From assembly GCA_902796975.1 (NCBI GenBank), contig CADBRF010000136.1, positions 1 to 11,167 of the forward strand: a stretch of 11,167 nt of DNA, written 5' to 3'. The DNA comes from an uncultured Coriobacteriaceae bacterium. GTDB lineage: Bacteria; Actinomycetota; Coriobacteriia; Coriobacteriales; QAMH01. Made by a program: the position numbers and the translations under genes. Below are positions 1-7,370 of this stretch, piece after piece (position 1 is the first letter of the stretch; each line of letters starts with the position of its first letter). The notes below the pieces were generated by a model. It saw only the letters and a program-made list of their open reading frames with translations, was not told where the DNA came from and searched no databases.

Positions 1-1242
1 CCAAACCCTCCAGACAAAGAGGGCAACGCAGATGTTGCCAAGCGGCATGAGGATGTAGGAGGAGAAGGAATCCACCCAGTCGATGATGGAGAGCGTGGCA
101 ACACCGCTCATGGAGACAAAAGGAAGCTCGACGCCGCTCAAAATGCCCGCCGAACCCTGGCTCCAGCAGCAGAGAATGGCGAAGACGAACACAGCCAGCG
201 ACGTGATGATAACGGCTTTCTTGTGCGACACGCGAAGATGCTCTTCCACAACCGCCGCGGGGATTTCAATGAAGGTGAACATCGAGGAGATAACCGCGAG
301 GATGAGGATGGCGAAGAAGAGGAAGCCGAGGAAGCGCCCAATAGCCATGCCCGCGAAAATCTGCGGCATGGCAACGAAGACGAGCGAAGGCCCAGCTTGC
401 ATGACGGAGCCAGCTCCCACAACTGAAGGAATGACGACAAAACCGGCGAGCACGGCAGCAAGCGTGTCGAGAACGCAAATCCAAATCGCATCCTTCTTGA
501 TATTCTGGTCCTCAGACATGCGCGAACCGAGCGTCACGTAGAGAGTCCAGCCGATGCCAATTGAGAACATGCACTGCACGCAGGCGTTGGAAAAACTCGT
601 GAAGGTGAAGTCGGAGAAGTTGGGGACGATGTAGTACTTGAGGCCCTCCATGGCGTTGGGCGAGGTGAAGAGGGCAAGAATGCCGCTGATGACGAGGAGG
701 ACGAATAGGCAGGGCATCATGATCTTGGAGATTCGCTCGACCCACTTGGTGATGCCTGCGGAGAGGATGACGCCGATGATAGCCATGAGATCAGCCGTGC
801 AGATGAGCGGAATGATTGGGTTGGAAATGGACTGGTCGTAGTAGACGGCGGTATCCGTGCCAAAATCGCCGGAGATGAGGTAGTTAACGGCGTACCAGAG
901 CACCGAGCCACCCACGACCACGTAGTACATGTCGAGCATGAAGGTGAAGAGGATGCCGATGCCGCCGATGAACCGGGAATTCTTGTTGATCTTCCCGTAG
1001 GCACGGATGGCATTGCACTTGCCATTGCGGCCAATGGCGGCCTCCATCTCGATGCCCGCCTTGCCGATAATGGCAACGATGATGATATAGACGAGGATGA
1101 AAGCAGCCCCACCGTTCTCATAAGCCTGGTAGGGGAAACGCCAGACATTGCCGAGGCCAATTGCCGCACCTGCGGCAACCATGATGAACCCGAATCGCGA
1201 TGCGAAGCTCGAGCGCCCCTGGGCTTTTGTCTGTTCTGCCAT
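1..1242 (-). CDS. Sodium-dependent transporter, NSS/SNF family (C-terminus cut by window edge)
   Basis: This integral membrane protein belongs to the neurotransmitter:sodium symporter family, the LeuT/MhsT/TnaT group, which imports amino acids with Na+. The first 414 residues are in the window and the frame is still open at base 1, so only a short C-terminus is missing compared with usual bacterial members. Residues 15-37 carry the family TM1 signature, ending in GLGNVWRFPY, with the unwound glycine segment that binds substrate and sodium. A YYVVVGG segment near residues 106-112 matches TM3, and a later AGPSLVFVAMPQIF segment is also typical. About ten hydrophobic helices are visible. The ATG at 1242 is preceded by AAAGGAG with four to five bases of spacing. 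The substrate cannot be told from sequence; amino acids are the family norm. It lies downstream of the endoglucanase gene on the same strand, separated by 184 bases. Confidence 0.94.
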   Translation of the reverse strand, partial: MAEQTKAQGRSSFASRFGFIMVAAGAAIGLGNVWRFPYQAYENGGAAFILVYIIIVAIIGKAGIEMEAAIGRNGKCNAIRAYGKINKNSRFIGGIGILFTFMLDMYYVVVGGSVLWYAVNYLISGDFGTDTAVYYDQSISNPIIPLICTADLMAIIGVILSAGITKWVERISKIMMPCLFVLLVISGILALFTSPNAMEGLKYYIVPNFSDFTFTSFSNACVQCMFSIGIGWTLYVTLGSRMSEDQNIKKDAIWICVLDTLAAVLAGFVVIPSVVGAGSVMQAGPSLVFVAMPQIFAGMAIGRFLGFLFFAILILAVISSMFTFIEIPAAVVEEHLRVSHKKAVIITSLAVFVFAILCCWSQGSAGILSGVELPFVSMSGVATLSIIDWVDSFSSYILMPLGNICVALFVWRVW

Positions 1243-1345
1243 GTGTCTCCTTTGACTTGAATCAACGTTAAACTATGGCATTTTACACGTTCAGTTGTGG
1301 AATGTGCCAGACTCTGCCCTCAACGCCTACCACTGGACGCAAACA

Positions 1346-1374
1346 GACCACGAATCAGCGAAAGAGGACCACGA
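1346..1374 (-). promoter_or_regulatory. Direct repeat TCGTGGTC x2, possible operator
   Basis: Two identical 8-base copies of TCGTGGTC (read on the minus strand) lie at 1367-1374 and 1346-1353. Their centres are 21 bases apart, two helical turns, in the 184-base gap upstream of the NSS transporter. Such spacing suits a transcription-factor site. An 8-base repeat in a gap of this size can also arise by chance. I see no convincing -35/-10 pair and no convincing endoglucanase terminator in the same gap. Confidence 0.22.
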
Positions 1375-1426
1375 GTTCGAGCATATGCGGAGTCGCAACA
1401 TGCGGCAAATTAGCTGCAGCCAGCCG

Positions 1427-3952
1427 TCAGCGCTCGACTTCTCCATTCTTGTCGAACGTGTAGGCTATGCCGTCAACAGTTTGAGAGCCCGTCAGCGCAA
1501 CGCCATCGGAGCCGAAACACGACCACCTGCTCGTGCCGCCCCAGTGAATCCATCCTGTGCGCATGGCATAGTCGCCGCCGAAGTAATAGCGATCCCCGCC
1601 CGAGTTCTTGCTCCAGGTGCCATCCGCGCCGCGATACCAGGTCCAGCGCTGGCTCAACCAGTTGCCATCTGCTCCGGCAAAGAGGTAGGTCTTGCCACCA
1701 GCTACGACGAGGCCTTCCTGTGCTGCGCCGTCATCGCCGAAATAGCAGTAGTCTCCCGTACTGTTCCATTTGACAAGGCCCGTCTGCATCTTGAAGGAGC
1801 CGTTGAAGTAGTAGCGCTTGCCCTCGATGTACTGAGTCCAGCGCACGAGCCTTCCGGTTGCTGGACCTACGTAATACCAGCTGCCCTGATATTGAGCCCA
1901 GCCTGCATCAACCATGGCGCCATCTTCGCCGAAGAGTGAGGTGGTTCCGTCATTATTCCAGGTCACAAGGCCTGTCTTCACCTGGTAGTTGCCATCCACG
2001 TAGAAGCGCTTCCCATCGAGATACTGGGTCCAGCGCAAGGACCGCCAGTTCTTCTCGCTCCCACCAAAAAGATAGGTGGCTCCGTTAACATCCTGCAGCC
2101 CCTCTACTGCTGCTCCATCGCTGCCGAAATAGGAGTAATCGCCCGAAACGTTCCATTTGATAAGCCCGGTCTGCATGGTGTAGTCACCCTTGAAGTAGTA
2201 GAGCTTGCCATCGATGACCTGGCTCCAACGCTGACTTCGATAGTTCTTGTCCGCCCCGGCAAAATAGTAGGTCGCCCCGTCAACTGTGACAAAGCCCTCC
2301 TGGGCTGCTCCATCTTCGCCGAAATAGGTGTAGTCGCCCACGCCGTTCCACTTGATAAGGCCAGTCTGCATGCGGTTGCTGCCATCGAAGTAGTAGCGCT
2401 TGCCGCCGATGGTCTGCCAGGTTCCCTTGTTTGCCAGCTCCCGCATGACGTTCCTGAACCAGATGCCTGTCTCGGTGAGCTGGCTTTCAGTCCATCCGCT
2501 CGTTGCGCTGCAGTTTGTCTTGATGGCGGCGGATGACTCCCCCTTGTTGCTGAGACTCCATTCCACGAAAGAGAGGCCGCTGTCCTTGATAAAGCTCAGC
2601 CACTCGTTGCCGGAATTGGTATCTACTCCTCCATTGCCTGAAGCGTCCGTGATGCTGCACTCGCTGATGAAGAGCGGCGTCCCCGCGTTGAGCGCCCGCG
2701 CAGCCTTGGAGCGTATGTCCTGCCTGTGAGTGCCCACATAGAAGTGGAGCGCATAGACAACATTGCTCTTGTAGGCGCTGTTCACGGGATTAGCTGCTAC
2801 CTGGTCAACATCCTGGTCCCAGGTGGGCGTTCCGCAGATGATCAGAGCATCCGAATCGTACTGGGTAATGCAGGGAATGACCTCGTTGGCGTAGGTGCGA
2901 ATCTGGTCCCACGAGGTGCCACCATTGGGCTCATTGCAGATTTCGTAGATGACGTTGGTATGGCCCTGGTACTTCTTCGCCATCTTGCTGAAGAATGCCT
3001 TCGCTTGGCTCTTGTAGGTGTTGGGATTGCCGTCCGAGAGGATATGCCAGTCGATTATGACGTACATGTTGAGGTCGGTGGCATATGAAACGCCCTGGTC
3101 AACAAGGTCTTCGAGCGTCTTTTGGTTGGCAGCATCGCCCGTACAATAGCCGTTGTACTCAGCCGTGTACATGGCCAACCGCACAACGTTGGCGCCCCAG
3201 TCATCGCGCAGGGTCTGGAAAGCGGCTTTGTTCACATACTGCGGATACCATGCCAGTCCATGGGTGCTCAAGCCCTGAAGCCGTACTGGAGCGCCAGAGA
3301 CGTTCACAATCTGGGTGCCAGACACATGAAGTGGGCTGATATCGCCGTTGGGAACCGAGATGGAAGCACCCGAGCCACCATCATCTGTCCCTTCAGAGCC
3401 GCCGGGATTGGAAGAATCCGCATCGCCGGCGCCGCTATCCGGTTTCTCCCCTGCATTGGCAGCACCGTCTCCCCCGGCGCTGTGGGTCAATCCGTTGGAA
3501 ACGTATTTCAAGGAATATGTTGTTAGTTTCGCATTTGAATCGGCCGATTTCACAATGAGGCCAATGCCGCTCACTCTACCATCCGCCTGGATTTCCTCGG
3601 CATGATCGGCGGGAGTAATTGAGAGCGTGCCATCTGCGGCAGATTCCGTGCAATTCCAGCTCTGCTCCACTTCCATCCCCGCAGGAAGATCTATGGCGAT
3701 TTCCCAGCTCGAGATTGGCGTATCAGACCCATTGACCACAGAGAGGTCATACTGGGAGAAGTGCGCACCCTCGGAATCCCACGAATTCGATACGGAGAGC
3801 GTTGCATACACGCTGGACGAGCCGTTCGGTTCCGCGGCCTGAGCTTTCGTTCCACCGACGCTGAGCGCAGCAATAGCGAGCAAGGCGCAGATAAGACAGG
3901 CTACGAACGTCCGGAGAACTGCAGAATAGAGTGACGCATACTCTCGGTGCAT
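1427..3952 (-). CDS. Secreted GH5 (subfamily 2-like) endo-beta-1,4-glucanase with CBM2-like domain and C-terminal wall-binding repeats
   Basis: The 841-residue product is a retaining beta-1,4-glucanase expected to act outside the cell. In order it has a signal peptide (residues 1-39, hydrophobic core, AQA cleavage site), a CBM2-like beta-sandwich (about 45-153), a Gly/Ser/Asp-rich linker (155-198), a GH5 domain (about 203-508) and five roughly 64-residue aromatic repeats (515-841). The GH5 domain shows LQGLSTHGLAWYPQYVNK, DWHIL (His303), the general acid Glu341 in NEP, LHFY (403-405), and the nucleophile Glu431 followed by TDASGNGG. These are GH5_2 hallmarks. The residues after the nucleophile are Cys-Ser, where Trp-Gly is usual. 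I chose the ATG at 3952 because AAGGGAG sits nine bases upstream, the signal peptide starts there, and the promoter lies inside the longer open frame reaching 4108. The repeats probably hold the enzyme on the cell wall. Confidence in the fold and class is high; the exact polysaccharide is inferred. Confidence 0.95.
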   Translation of the reverse strand: MHREYASLYSAVLRTFVACLICALLAIAALSVGGTKAQAAEPNGSSSVYATLSVSNSWDSEGAHFSQYDLSVVNGSDTPISSWEIAIDLPAGMEVEQSWNCTESAADGTLSITPADHAEEIQADGRVSGIGLIVKSADSNAKLTTYSLKYVSNGLTHSAGGDGAANAGEKPDSGAGDADSSNPGGSEGTDDGGSGASISVPNGDISPLHVSGTQIVNVSGAPVRLQGLSTHGLAWYPQYVNKAAFQTLRDDWGANVVRLAMYTAEYNGYCTGDAANQKTLEDLVDQGVSYATDLNMYVIIDWHILSDGNPNTYKSQAKAFFSKMAKKYQGHTNVIYEICNEPNGGTSWDQIRTYANEVIPCITQYDSDALIICGTPTWDQDVDQVAANPVNSAYKSNVVYALHFYVGTHRQDIRSKAARALNAGTPLFISECSITDASGNGGVDTNSGNEWLSFIKDSGLSFVEWSLSNKGESSAAIKTNCSATSGWTESQLTETGIWFRNVMRELANKGTWQTIGGKRYYFDGSNRMQTGLIKWNGVGDYTYFGEDGAAQEGFVTVDGATYYFAGADKNYRSQRWSQVIDGKLYYFKGDYTMQTGLIKWNVSGDYSYFGSDGAAVEGLQDVNGATYLFGGSEKNWRSLRWTQYLDGKRFYVDGNYQVKTGLVTWNNDGTTSLFGEDGAMVDAGWAQYQGSWYYVGPATGRLVRWTQYIEGKRYYFNGSFKMQTGLVKWNSTGDYCYFGDDGAAQEGLVVAGGKTYLFAGADGNWLSQRWTWYRGADGTWSKNSGGDRYYFGGDYAMRTGWIHWGGTSRWSCFGSDGVALTGSQTVDGIAYTFDKNGEVER
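1430..2410 (-). repeat. Five tandem cell-wall-binding repeats within the endoglucanase gene
   Basis: Five coding repeats of 61-73 residues run at about 2410-2219, 2218-2024, 2023-1832, 1831-1613 and 1612-1430. Each opens with a GKRYYF-like strand, then MQTGLIKWN, a GDYxYFGxDGAA loop, a GxTYLFAG strand and, in the first four, an RWTQ end. The pattern resembles choline/glucan-binding-type wall repeats in Gram-positive surface proteins. Repeat 3 is the most diverged (GWAQYQGSWYYVG). Repeat 4 carries an insertion of about eight residues. Repeat 5 lacks the RW end and closes the protein. Confidence 0.85.
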
Positions 3953-3961
3953 GAAAGGACT

Positions 3962-3968
3962 CTCCCTT
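3962..3968 (-). promoter_or_regulatory. Ribosome binding site fixing the endoglucanase start
   Basis: AAGGGAG lies nine bases before the ATG at 3952. The in-frame ATG at 3985 has no Shine-Dalgarno match and would fall within a few bases of the predicted transcript start. The open frame back to 4108 has no signal-peptide character. This site therefore decides the start. Confidence 0.7.
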
Positions 3969-3997
3969 GAGGCTCGAGTACTCATCGGTGCATCGCA

Positions 3998-4006
3998 ACT
4001 ATAACA
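3998..4006 (-). promoter_or_regulatory. Extended -10 promoter of the endoglucanase gene
   Basis: The minus strand reads TGTTATAGT, matching the extended -10 form TGnTATAAT with one mismatch. No good -35 box lies 17 bases upstream, which extended -10 promoters tolerate. Transcription would begin near 3991 and leave a leader of about 38 bases holding the ribosome binding site. Confidence 0.5.
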
Positions 4007-4130
4007 CCGCGGGGGGTAGACGTCGCTGAGAGGCTCCCCAACATCTCCTGCGCTCGGAGATTTCCGCGGCAGCGCCTCCGGAGCAGGTGCCGCCATGAGG
4101 TCTCCCAATGCCTTGGACGCAAACGACGAG

Positions 4131-4173
4131 GATAAAAGACATGCCCCCGCACGCTCGTAAGAGGTGCGAGGGC
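4131..4173 (-). terminator. Rho-independent terminator after the alanine/glycine symporter gene
   Basis: On the minus strand a 10-bp stem (GCCCTCGCAC with GTGCGGGGGC, one G-U pair) at 4164-4173 and 4143-4152 surrounds an 11-base loop and is followed by ATGTCTTTTAT. On the plus strand the same pair is a C-A mismatch, which supports minus-strand function. It begins 55 bases after the symporter stop and separates that gene from the endoglucanase promoter. Confidence 0.78.
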
Positions 4174-4228
4174 ACGCTGTGCATTGGCAGATTGGCAGGT
4201 GGTTAACGCTGCCAGCGAATTCGTGATG

Positions 4229-5680
4229 CTACTTGGTTGCAACCGTGGGAATAGGCGTTTCGTCCTTCTCGTCGAGGTTGTCTTCGTAGACGTAGTGGTC
4301 GGTTTCCTTGGCGATTACTGCAGAGAGGCCAAGAACCGCGATGCAGTTAGGCACAGCCATGAGGGCGTTGGAGATATCGGAGATATTCCAGACGAGCTCG
4401 CCACCGCCGATGCAACCCCAGAAGACGAAGAAGAGGAAGACGATCTGGTAGGGGCGGATGCCCTTCTTGCCAAAGAGGTAGGCAACGGCGCGGTTGCCGT
4501 AGTGCGACCAGCCGAGGATGGTGGAGTAGGAGAAGAGGATCATACCCACGGCCAGAACGATGGGGCCGAGCACGGGGATGGTGCTGAAGGCGGCCGTGGT
4601 GAGCTCTGCCGGAGCCGAGATGCTCCCTGCCAGCATAGCTGCCTGGATATCGGGATGCGCGAGCATGGTGGAAACGAGTGTGATGCCCGTGATGGCGCAG
4701 ATGATGACGGTGTCCCAGAAGGTGCCGGTCATGGAGACAAGCGCCTGGCGTGCGGGGTTCCTCGTCGTTGCAGAAGCGGCGACGAGCGGAGCGGAACCAA
4801 GACCGGATTCATTGGAGAAGAGGCCGCGTTTGAAGCCATATTGCAGGGCGAGAGCAACCGTGGAGCCAACAGCACCGCCGAACATCGATTCGCCCGTGAA
4901 CGCCTCGGTGACGATCGTGGCAATCGCGGTGCCGACGTACTGCCAGTTCATGCAGATGATGACGATGCAGCCCGCAGCATAGAGCAGAGCCATGAGAGGA
5001 ACGAGCTTCTCGGTGACGCGGGTGATGGACTTGATGCCGCCGATGATGACAATAGCGGTGAGGATGACGAGGATGACGCCGAGGAGGCTCTTGAAGCCAA
5101 GCAGTGTGCCCGGGTCAGCAATGGGTACATAAGCGGCGATGACGCTCGTGAGCGAGTTGGACTGGACCGAGGCGCCAATGCCGAAGGAAGCAATGAAGGC
5201 GAAGACCGCGAAGAGCACTGCCAGCACCTTGCCAAGACCCTTATGCTTGAAACCGCGCTCGAGGGCGTACATAGCGCCACCGAGCATCTCGCCGTTGTGG
5301 TCCTTCACACGGTATTTGACGGAGATGAGCGTCTCGGCGTACTTGGTGGCGATGCCAAAGACGCCGGTAATCCACATCCAGAAAATGGCGCCAGGGCCGC
5401 CGAAGAAGAGACCAGTCGCAACACCGACGATATTGCCGGTACCGATGGTGGCAGCGAGCGCGGATGTGAGTGCACCGAACTGGGAAACATCACCCTCGGC
5501 GTCTGCATCCTTGCCCGATACGGAGAGCTTGATAGCAGTGCCCAGCTTGCGCTGGATGAATTTGGTACGAACGGTCATGAACAAGTGGGTGCCGAGCAGC
5601 AGCAGAATCATGACCCAGCCCCAGACAAAGCTGTCTACTGCATCGACGCCTGCGCTAAACGCAGCTACGAATGCATCCAT
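4229..5680 (-). CDS. agcS: Alanine/glycine:cation symporter, AgcS/AlsT family
   Basis: This 483-residue membrane protein takes up alanine or glycine with Na+ or H+. The family signature GGPGAIFWMWITGVFG is at residues 94-109, just after the conserved GTGNIVG (80-86). The second hallmark, FKRGLFSNESGLGSAP, is at 283-298. About ten to eleven hydrophobic helices are visible and the length is normal. The tail is acidic and hydrophilic (about 460-483). The frame stays open to 5764. I place the start at the second of two adjacent ATGs (5680), because the GGGGGAGG site ends five bases before it and only two bases before the first. It is transcribed in the same direction as the aminopeptidase but 302 bases away, so an independent promoter is likely. 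The family call is secure; the symbol names the family, and alanine versus glycine is not resolved. Confidence 0.95.
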   Translation of the reverse strand: MDAFVAAFSAGVDAVDSFVWGWVMILLLLGTHLFMTVRTKFIQRKLGTAIKLSVSGKDADAEGDVSQFGALTSALAATIGTGNIVGVATGLFFGGPGAIFWMWITGVFGIATKYAETLISVKYRVKDHNGEMLGGAMYALERGFKHKGLGKVLAVLFAVFAFIASFGIGASVQSNSLTSVIAAYVPIADPGTLLGFKSLLGVILVILTAIVIIGGIKSITRVTEKLVPLMALLYAAGCIVIICMNWQYVGTAIATIVTEAFTGESMFGGAVGSTVALALQYGFKRGLFSNESGLGSAPLVAASATTRNPARQALVSMTGTFWDTVIICAITGITLVSTMLAHPDIQAAMLAGSISAPAELTTAAFSTIPVLGPIVLAVGMILFSYSTILGWSHYGNRAVAYLFGKKGIRPYQIVFLFFVFWGCIGGGELVWNISDISNALMAVPNCIAVLGLSAVIAKETDHYVYEDNLDEKDETPIPTVATK

Positions 5681-5685
5681 CATTA

Positions 5686-5693
5686 CCTCCCCC
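5686..5693 (-). promoter_or_regulatory. Ribosome binding site for the symporter gene
   Basis: GGGGGAGG on the minus strand is followed by TAATGATG. Spacing is two bases to the first ATG and five to the second, which favours the start at 5680. Confidence 0.7.
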
Positions 5694-5922
5694 GGACTAG
5701 CCAGCGTGCCATCGGGCGTTTTCTTTCGTACGCTGATGCTCTCGTTTGTCTGTTCAACCCACAAGAACCTGGTGCGAAACTCGATATGGGCAACACTGAA
5801 CCCTTGATTGATGGAGATATTGTAGAGACTGTTATTTATTCGTTACGTTTCGAACATATGAACAGTTTCCAAATGGCTCAGGAACTTTTGCAAGCTGTAG
5901 TAGTGGAGTGCACAGACAACAG

Positions 5923-5949
5923 AACCGCACGGAACCGTCCGAGCAGGTT
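5923..5949 (-). terminator. Possible terminator hairpin after the aminopeptidase gene
   Basis: On the minus strand AACC pairs with GGTT, then GC with GC past a one-base bulge, then CGGA with TCCG around a CGGT loop. It starts 33 bases after the stop codon. The following CTGTTGTCTG is only moderately T-rich, so termination is plausible but not certain. Confidence 0.35.
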
Positions 5950-5982
5950 AATGTCTTCTTTGCAGATGTTGAGAAAGCCAGG

Positions 5983-7212
5983 CTATTCCGCCCAGTTGCC
6001 ATCGGTAAAGATGGGAACTTCCACACCGTCTTCCCGGATACCTGTGATATTCATGTCCTCGGTGCCCACCATGAAATCGACATGAGTGGCGGAATCGTTG
6101 ACACCCGCCTCGAGAAGCTCCTCATTGCTCATCTCGTAGCCGCCATCGAAGCAATCCGGGAAGCCCTTTCCAAAGGCGAGATGGCAGCTTGCGTTCTCGT
6201 CGTAGAGCGTCTCGTAGAAGAGGATGCCCGTGTTGCGGATGGGGCTGTCGAAGGGTACGAGCGAGCACTCGCCCAGACGGCAGGAGTTCTCATCAGTGGT
6301 GAGGATACCCTCGAGCACATCTTTACCCTCTTGTGCGCCAAAATCGATAACCCGACCATTCTTGAACTCGAACCAGAAGTCCTTGACCATCGAGCCATTG
6401 TGCACGAGCGGCAGAGCGCTGTAGACAATGCCATCGGCGCGCGTCCGGTCTGGGCTTGTGAAGATTTCCTCCGTGGGGATATTTGGGAAGAAGTAGGAGC
6501 CATCGGCGCCCATCTGGCCACCGCCCTCCCAATGCCCCTTGGGCAGAAGGCCAATGGTGAAATCGGTCCCGTTGGACGCCTCATAGTGGAGGCGGTCAAA
6601 GTGTTGGCTGTTGAGCCAGGCCTTGCGCTCGTCGAAACTCGCACGATGGGCATCCCAGGCCGCACACGGGTCAGCATCAACGCGGGCAGTGTCGAGCACC
6701 GCCTTCCACAGGCGCTTGGTTGCCAAATCTGGCGTGAGGCGCGGGAAGACCTGGCGAGCCCACTGCTCGCTCGGTGCCCCCACGATGCACCAGTGGGTGC
6801 GGCCAAAGTCGATTGAATCGTAGAATTCCTTCATCGCCTTGTGGCTCGCGCGGATATGAGCGACGCGTTTTTGCTGGTCAACTCCATGCATAGCCTTGGG
6901 ATCGACCGAAAGGATATCGAGCACGGCTGCACCGTTGCGCGCAAGGGAGTTGTTCCGCTCCGCCATCCAGGCGGGAATGGTCTCGAAGACTTCCGGTGCA
7001 GCGTAGTCGTAGGTAAGACGCGAAGTCATATCGTCGTACCAGTTGACCGTGACGTGCTTCGCCCCGCATTCGTATGCCATCTTCACGACAAGACGGGTGA
7101 ATTCAACGGTTTGCACAGGAGCGCTCACATAGAGCTCCTGGCCCTCTTCGAGCGCGCACCCTTTGCGGATGATGAGTTCCGCGTATTTCTCCAAGCGAGT
7201 AGGCAGATCCAT
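5983..7212 (-). CDS. ampS: Aminopeptidase, peptidase family M29
   Basis: This 409-residue cytosolic metallo-aminopeptidase removes N-terminal residues from short peptides and uses two divalent metal ions. Length and layout fit the AmpS/PepS/AmpT family. Residues at the positions of the known AmpT metal ligands are present: Glu249 (in PTEE), Glu315 (in LGE), His344 (in SCHLAFG), and His377 and Asp379 (in THVDF). The segment SPDRTRADGIVYSALPLVHNG (253-273) is also typical. The frame is open to 7278, but the ATG at 7212 has GGAGG eight bases upstream, and a candidate promoter lies just behind it. No signal peptide is present. Next to an alanine/glycine symporter and near an NSS transporter, it fits peptide and amino-acid use. 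The symbol is family-level. Confidence 0.94.
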   Translation of the reverse strand: MDLPTRLEKYAELIIRKGCALEEGQELYVSAPVQTVEFTRLVVKMAYECGAKHVTVNWYDDMTSRLTYDYAAPEVFETIPAWMAERNNSLARNGAAVLDILSVDPKAMHGVDQQKRVAHIRASHKAMKEFYDSIDFGRTHWCIVGAPSEQWARQVFPRLTPDLATKRLWKAVLDTARVDADPCAAWDAHRASFDERKAWLNSQHFDRLHYEASNGTDFTIGLLPKGHWEGGGQMGADGSYFFPNIPTEEIFTSPDRTRADGIVYSALPLVHNGSMVKDFWFEFKNGRVIDFGAQEGKDVLEGILTTDENSCRLGECSLVPFDSPIRNTGILFYETLYDENASCHLAFGKGFPDCFDGGYEMSNEELLEAGVNDSATHVDFMVGTEDMNITGIREDGVEVPIFTDGNWAE

Positions 7213-7220
7213 TGTTTCTC

Positions 7221-7225
7221 CCTCC
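7221..7225 (-). promoter_or_regulatory. Ribosome binding site fixing the aminopeptidase start
   Basis: GGAGG lies eight bases before the ATG at 7212. The upstream in-frame ATGs at 7278 and 7272 lie before the predicted promoter and have no comparable site. Confidence 0.7.
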
Positions 7226-7242
7226 AAAGCTAGCAGCCGGGC

Positions 7243-7251
7243 ATCATAGCA
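7243..7251 (-). promoter_or_regulatory. Candidate extended -10 promoter of the aminopeptidase gene
   Basis: TGCTATGAT on the minus strand matches TGnTATAAT with one mismatch. The -35 region is weak. A start near 7236 would give a leader of about 24 bases carrying the ribosome binding site. The form is very like the endoglucanase promoter at 3998-4006. Confidence 0.45.
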
Positions 7252-7370
7252 GTGTTGGTGCCTCTCCGCCATAAGCACGCACCACTATTTCGCCAAGAGC
7301 TACACCTTTCCAACCGGAGATGCCGTCACGTTGGAAAACCAGCTCGGACAGAGGCTGGCAGCATACAGAA

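Larger units (their letters stand above)
5681..5982 (-). other. 302-base intergenic region between aminopeptidase and symporter genes
   Basis: This stretch holds no convincing gene. Next to the symporter it carries the ribosome binding site at 5686-5693. A TACAAT box on the minus strand at 5819-5824 is a possible -10, but the hexamer 17 bases upstream is a poor -35. The part at 5815-5880 is visibly A+T-rich, as expected of a promoter region. If TACAAT is used, the leader would be about 130 bases. A hairpin at 5923-5949 follows the aminopeptidase stop. Confidence 0.5.

Noticed and set aside
1430..2410. Repeated DNA segments considered as a CRISPR or mobile repeat
   Set aside because: The repeats are diverged, about 190 bases long and fully coding. 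They are protein repeats.
3953..4108. A 52-residue N-terminal extension of the endoglucanase
   Set aside because: It lies before the signal peptide, contains the probable promoter, and has no ribosome site. The start at 3952 has both a ribosome site and a signal peptide.
4184..6085. A 633-codon open frame on the plus strand opposite the symporter and the start of the gap
   Set aside because: It is rich in Asp, Glu and Gly with no domain, mirrors the symporter codons, and has no ribosome site. The minus-strand protein has clear family signatures.
5908..6816. A 302-codon plus-strand frame opposite the aminopeptidase
   Set aside because: It is a shadow of the M29 gene, whose metal-ligand residues are all in the minus-strand frame.
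7250..7300. A GTGGTGCG segment resembling part of a T-box motif upstream of the aminopeptidase
   Set aside because: The conserved T-box core and specifier stem are absent, and an extended -10 promoter appears to lie downstream of it.
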